6,049 bases of DNA, from contig JAAYLY010000202.1 of NCBI GenBank assembly GCA_012521625.1, positions 1 to 6,049 on the forward strand, written 5' to 3'. This DNA is from Tissierellia bacterium (lineage in GTDB: Bacteria; Bacillota; Clostridia; Tissierellales; Tissierellaceae). Every line of letters starts with the position of its first letter. The stretch's first letter is position 1. Positions 5,310 to 6,049 of the stretch are shown here, piece by piece. Under the pieces are notes generated by a model. The model had not been told where the DNA came from. It worked only from the letters and a program-made list of their open reading frames with translations, and did no database searches. Both the position numbers and the translations under genes were made by a program.

Positions 5310-6049
5310 TTATATAGAACATGGGCTATAGCCACAAACTTGACACTCAGAACAGCCTCCTGAATGGATTAATTCTCCACCGCACATTGGGCAGGTATTG
5401 GGATCTTCCTTTAGCTGTTCAGCAGCCAACTGATTTAATTCTTCCCTTAATTCATCTATTCTATCAAGCCTACTCTTTGATTTATTAGTTATTAAGATTC
5501 CGCTTCTATCACACCCATCCCTATAGATGGTTACTCCTTTTAGTCCCCTTTCCCAGGCATACATATATAAATCTTCCACCTCTTCAACTGTAAATTCATT
5601 AGGTACGTTCACAGTAGATGAGATGCTGGCATCTATATATTGCTGCCAGGCTGCTTGTACTTCGATTCGCTCCCTATAATCTAAATTAGAAGTGGTAACT
5701 ATAAAGTCTGGTAAATCCTCTTCTCGCCTTATATCATTCACAGTCATATATTCCCTTATGATAGGTGTAAATACCTTATAGTAGGTGTCCTCCAGATGTA
5801 GTGATTCGGATTTCCTAGTATAGGATATCTGGAAGATTGGCTCTATGCCATTGCTACATCCTATTAGGGTGGATATACTACCCGTTGGTGGTATGGTCAA
5901 CAGTTGGCTGTTTCTAAGTCCATACTTCTCTATTAAGGCTAATACATCGTCATCGGCATTACTTAGTAGGAAGGGTGAATTTAAAACATATTCGGCCTTA
6001 TATCTTGGGAATGGACCATATTCCTTAGCCAATAGGGCAGACTGCCTCA
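5310..6049 (-). CDS. nrdJ: Adenosylcobalamin-dependent (class II) ribonucleotide reductase, C-terminal part
   Basis: Only the last 245 complete codons are present; the frame is open to the right edge, so the TTG at 6032 is an internal codon, not a start. Residues are counted from the first full codon (6047-6045). The RNR large-subunit barrel is recognisable from PTGS followed by CSNGIEPIF (54-72), where PTG-[ST] is a substrate phosphate-binding element, through SSTVNVPNEFT (143-153) to GLKGVTIYRDGCDRSG (168-183). A charged linker (about 188-215) leads to a C-terminal cysteine-rich tail: C219, C222, C232, C235, C238 and C243, ending SPCSI. This CPxCG...GGCxxCxxCGYSxC tail is characteristic of NrdJ; by analogy it holds a zinc ribbon and the cysteine pair that re-reduces the active site. 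The enzyme makes deoxyribonucleotides using coenzyme B12 and needs no oxygen, which suits an anaerobe. The catalytic cysteines lie outside the window. It is convergent with the opu operon and seems functionally unrelated. Confidence 0.93.
   Translation of the reverse strand, partial: RQSALLAKEYGPFPRYKAEYVLNSPFLLSNADDDVLALIEKYGLRNSQLLTIPPTGSISTLIGCSNGIEPIFQISYTRKSESLHLEDTYYKVFTPIIREYMTVNDIRREEDLPDFIVTTSNLDYRERIEVQAAWQQYIDASISSTVNVPNEFTVEEVEDLYMYAWERGLKGVTIYRDGCDRSGILITNKSKSRLDRIDELREELNQLAAEQLKEDPNTCPMCGGELIHSGGCSECQVCGYSPCSI

Noticed and set aside
6030..6032. TTG at 6032 as a start codon for a separate 240-residue protein
   Set aside because: The frame stays open upstream to the window edge and the residues before it continue the NrdJ sequence; no ribosome-binding site precedes it.

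Overview
The window looks like a chromosomal segment from a low-GC, Gram-positive, probably anaerobic Firmicute of the Clostridia/Tissierellia type. The basis is an AT-rich sequence, strong Shine-Dalgarno sites, frequent AGG arginine codons, a lipoprotein-type binding protein, a c-di-AMP (ydaO/yuaA class) riboswitch, and a C-terminal piece of what reads as a coenzyme-B12-dependent (class II) ribonucleotide reductase. The taxonomic placement is inference.

Layout. Positions 1-1476 (minus strand) hold the first 492 residues of an XPD/DinG-like iron-sulfur helicase with an N-terminal PD-(D/E)XK nuclease-like domain; the gene runs off the left edge. Positions 1477-1968 are a 492-base divergent intergenic region. 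It carries a leftward promoter for the helicase and a rightward sigma-A-type promoter. The rightward promoter drives a long leader made of a c-di-AMP riboswitch aptamer, a candidate antiterminator, an intrinsic terminator and a further inverted repeat. Positions 1969-5047 (plus strand) are a two-gene glycine-betaine-type (Opu) ABC importer operon: a lipoprotein substrate-binding domain fused to a permease, overlapped by 11 bases by an ATPase with tandem CBS domains. A strong terminator follows at 5124-5160, then an AT-rich convergent spacer with an inverted repeat. Positions 5310-6049 (minus strand) are the 3' end of nrdJ, which runs off the right edge.

How it works together. The Opu operon makes a complete compatible-solute importer from only two polypeptides. 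It appears to be controlled twice by the potassium/turgor messenger c-di-AMP: by transcription termination through the leader riboswitch, and possibly by direct binding to the CBS domains of the ATPase. The flanking helicase and reductase genes are transcribed away from or towards the operon and have no evident functional link to it. I found no mobile element, CRISPR array, tRNA or rRNA. The most interesting features are the unusual binding-protein-first fusion order, the two-layer c-di-AMP control, and the nuclease-helicase fusion; I do not claim a wholly new system.
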